Assembly (NCBI GenBank): GCA_947449515.1 | Contig: CANFSD010000020.1 | Coordinates: forward strand, 1-14,987 | Reading direction: 5' to 3' | DNA: 14,987 nucleotides | Source of the DNA: Bacteroidota bacterium | Lineage (GTDB): Bacteria; Bacteroidota; Bacteroidia; UKL13-3 | In this document: positions 13,665 to 14,987 of the stretch, in pieces | Numbering within the stretch: the first letter of the stretch is position 1 | How the letters are laid out: every line of letters starts with the position of its first letter | Translations under genes and position numbers: made by a program | Notes under the pieces: generated by a model | Seen by the model: the letters and a program-made list of their open reading frames with translations, nothing else | Databases searched by the model: none | What the model was told of the DNA's origin: nothing

Positions 13665-13683
13665 GAATAAAATTGGTGTAATA

Positions 13684-14987
13684 TTACAGAAGGGGCTTAA
13701 TTATTTTCTTTTGAATTTCTTGCAATAGTATACTTACTTGGTTGTTATTGGGCTCCATTTTTTGCAATGAAATCAAATCTTTATAGGCAGCAGCATCTTG
13801 CTTTTGAAGATGAAACAAGGCGGCTCTATTGAGCAAGGCTTGTGCATGGTCTGGATCAAGGGCTAGTGCCATATTATAGGCATTCATAGCGCTTTTTTGA
13901 TCTTTAATATTTAAATAGGCAAATCCCAAATTAACCCAAGCATCTGCTTGTTTAGGTTGCTTATTGAGGCATTGCTTCAAAACCAAAATAGCATCTGGAT
14001 ATTTATTTTGTTGGATTAAAACTATTCCCAATTTTATTTGAAAAGAAAGATTTTCTGGCGCTAAATTCCACGCAGATTGATAACATAATAAGGCTTTTTC
14101 AAATTGATTTAAATTCTGAAAGGCCTGTCCTACTCTATACAATAACCAAGGATCATTTTCTTTTGCTAGGTTTAAATTTTCCGCCAAACTTGAAATGGCC
14201 TCCCAGTTATTTTGTAAATAATAGGCATGAATTTGAATGGCCATTTTCTTATTTAAATCACTGAGGTTTTGCGTCCAAGCCAATGAAGAATCTAAAGACT
14301 CAACACCTCCTTCAAATTTTTCATAATAAGAAATAAAGGCATTTGCCTTGCTTTCGGCATTGGTTTTTTTGGCGTTCACGCAATACAAGCCAATTATTTT
14401 CTTTATTTCATCTTGGGCATTTTTTGCCACAGGAATTTTTATTTTATGGTCGTGCACGCTTACATGCGGTATATCTACCGAACCGCTTTTGGGCATGTGA
14501 CAAGAAACACAATTGTTATTTGCCAAATTTAATGTTGCCTCTTCTTCCGTGCAAGCATCTTGTCCATGGCAATTCATACAAGCATTGTTAAAAATTTGCG
14601 TGCCTGTAGCTTTCACACTCACATGTGGGTTATGACAAGTGATACACGTTAAATTCATCGTAGTAAAAGATTTACCCTCTACTTTTTTTACTTCTTTATT
14701 GGCTTCTATAAAACATTTACTTTGTTGTAAACGCTGTGCATGAGATGCCATAATAAAATCATCAGAAGCTTTTTCGTATTGCGGCATATAGACCTCATAC
14801 ACATCGCTTAATTTCATACCAGGTCTAAAATCAGAAAACTTTTTACCTTCTTTGAGCACGCTGTTTCCTTGCAAATGACAACGCTGACAAAGATCAATTT
14901 GCCGTTGCCAACTTAATTTACGTGGATTAACAATGCTATAATCTATCATGTGAACTGTATCTACAAAAACGCCTTTTAATTTTAAAG
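13684..14987 (-). CDS. Multiheme cytochrome c with C-terminal TPR repeats (partial, 5' end outside the window)
   Basis: The open frame continues to the right edge without a stop. The ATG at 14949 is internal: the in-frame upstream codons are open and read G-V-F-V-D-T-V-H-M-I-D-Y-S. The visible part has four CXXCH heme-binding motifs, counted from that Met: C21-Q-R-C-H, C102-I-T-C-H, C124-M-N-C-H and C147-V-S-C-H-M. More may lie upstream, since the first is preceded by family-like sequence. The C-terminal half (about 250-405) contains several TPR units, for example W-V-N-L-G-F-A-Y-L-N and A-L-L-N-R-A-A-L-F. This arrangement suggests a periplasmic electron-transfer or respiratory scaffold protein whose partner is unknown. 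mltG follows by 19 bases. Confidence 0.88.
   Translation of the reverse strand, partial: LKLKGVFVDTVHMIDYSIVNPRKLSWQRQIDLCQRCHLQGNSVLKEGKKFSDFRPGMKLSDVYEVYMPQYEKASDDFIMASHAQRLQQSKCFIEANKEVKKVEGKSFTTMNLTCITCHNPHVSVKATGTQIFNNACMNCHGQDACTEEEATLNLANNNCVSCHMPKSGSVDIPHVSVHDHKIKIPVAKNAQDEIKKIIGLYCVNAKKTNAESKANAFISYYEKFEGGVESLDSSLAWTQNLSDLNKKMAIQIHAYYLQNNWEAISSLAENLNLAKENDPWLLYRVGQAFQNLNQFEKALLCYQSAWNLAPENLSFQIKLGIVLIQQNKYPDAILVLKQCLNKQPKQADAWVNLGFAYLNIKDQKSAMNAYNMALALDPDHAQALLNRAALFHLQKQDAAAYKDLISLQKMEPNNNQVSILLQEIQKKIIKPLL

Noticed and set aside
13684..14949. Cytochrome gene taken as complete from the ATG at 14949
   Set aside because: The frame stays open to the window edge and the codons before the ATG look like continuing protein; no signal peptide follows the ATG, as would be needed for a heme protein.

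Overview
The window looks like a chromosomal segment of a member of the Bacteroidota. It is AT-rich and gene-dense. Most starts lack a Shine-Dalgarno motif and are preceded by A-rich leaders. Six to eight gene starts have a TAnnTTTG box upstream, the -7 element of this phylum's housekeeping sigma factor. Several proteins (the MltG, Gfo/Idh/MocA-like, Pcm and SmpB types, a small 55-aa membrane protein, a lipoprotein with a TM2 domain) also resemble Bacteroidota forms. I cannot name a genus. No rRNA, tRNA, insertion sequence, phage gene or CRISPR array is visible.

Layout, left to right. Positions 1-351 (minus): the first codons of rpmA (L27) behind rplU (L21), with a well-formed promoter. Positions 432-3686 (minus): a polyprenyl-phosphate sugar phosphotransferase for surface polysaccharide, an unrecognised lipoprotein, and a Gfo/Idh/MocA-like protein whose catalytic signatures are eroded. 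Positions 3950-5474 (plus): pcm (protein repair methyltransferase) and an outer-membrane beta-barrel protein, ending in a bidirectional terminator shared with smpB (minus, 5529-5978). Positions 6012-8959 (minus): a metal-homeostasis operon of a DtxR/MntR-type repressor, an Nramp transporter fused to a universal stress protein domain, and a hotdog thioesterase with the FlK-type Thr/Glu/His triad. A DtxR-like operator lies at its promoter. Positions 9059-9226 (plus): a small membrane protein, divergent from the repressor. Positions 9240-12541 (minus): an arsenic-resistance operon arsR-arsM-acr3-arsC followed by a TM2-domain lipoprotein, with an inverted repeat framing the arsR -7 box. Positions 12606-14987 (minus): mltG and the 3' part of a multiheme cytochrome c with TPR repeats, cut by the window edge.

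How the genes work together: the ars operon covers sensing (ArsR), arsenate reduction (ArsC), arsenite export (Acr3) and methylation (ArsM). The mnt operon senses and imports Mn(II)/Fe(II). The rest is translation and rescue (rplU, rpmA, smpB), protein repair (pcm) and envelope biogenesis (sugar transferase, MltG, beta-barrel protein). I see no clear undescribed multi-gene system. The most unusual points are the degenerate oxidoreductase-like protein, the Nramp-Usp fusion co-transcribed with an FlK-like thioesterase, a pair of divergent and apparently leaderless promoters at 8960-9060, and the lipoprotein/TM2 architecture at the end of the ars operon.
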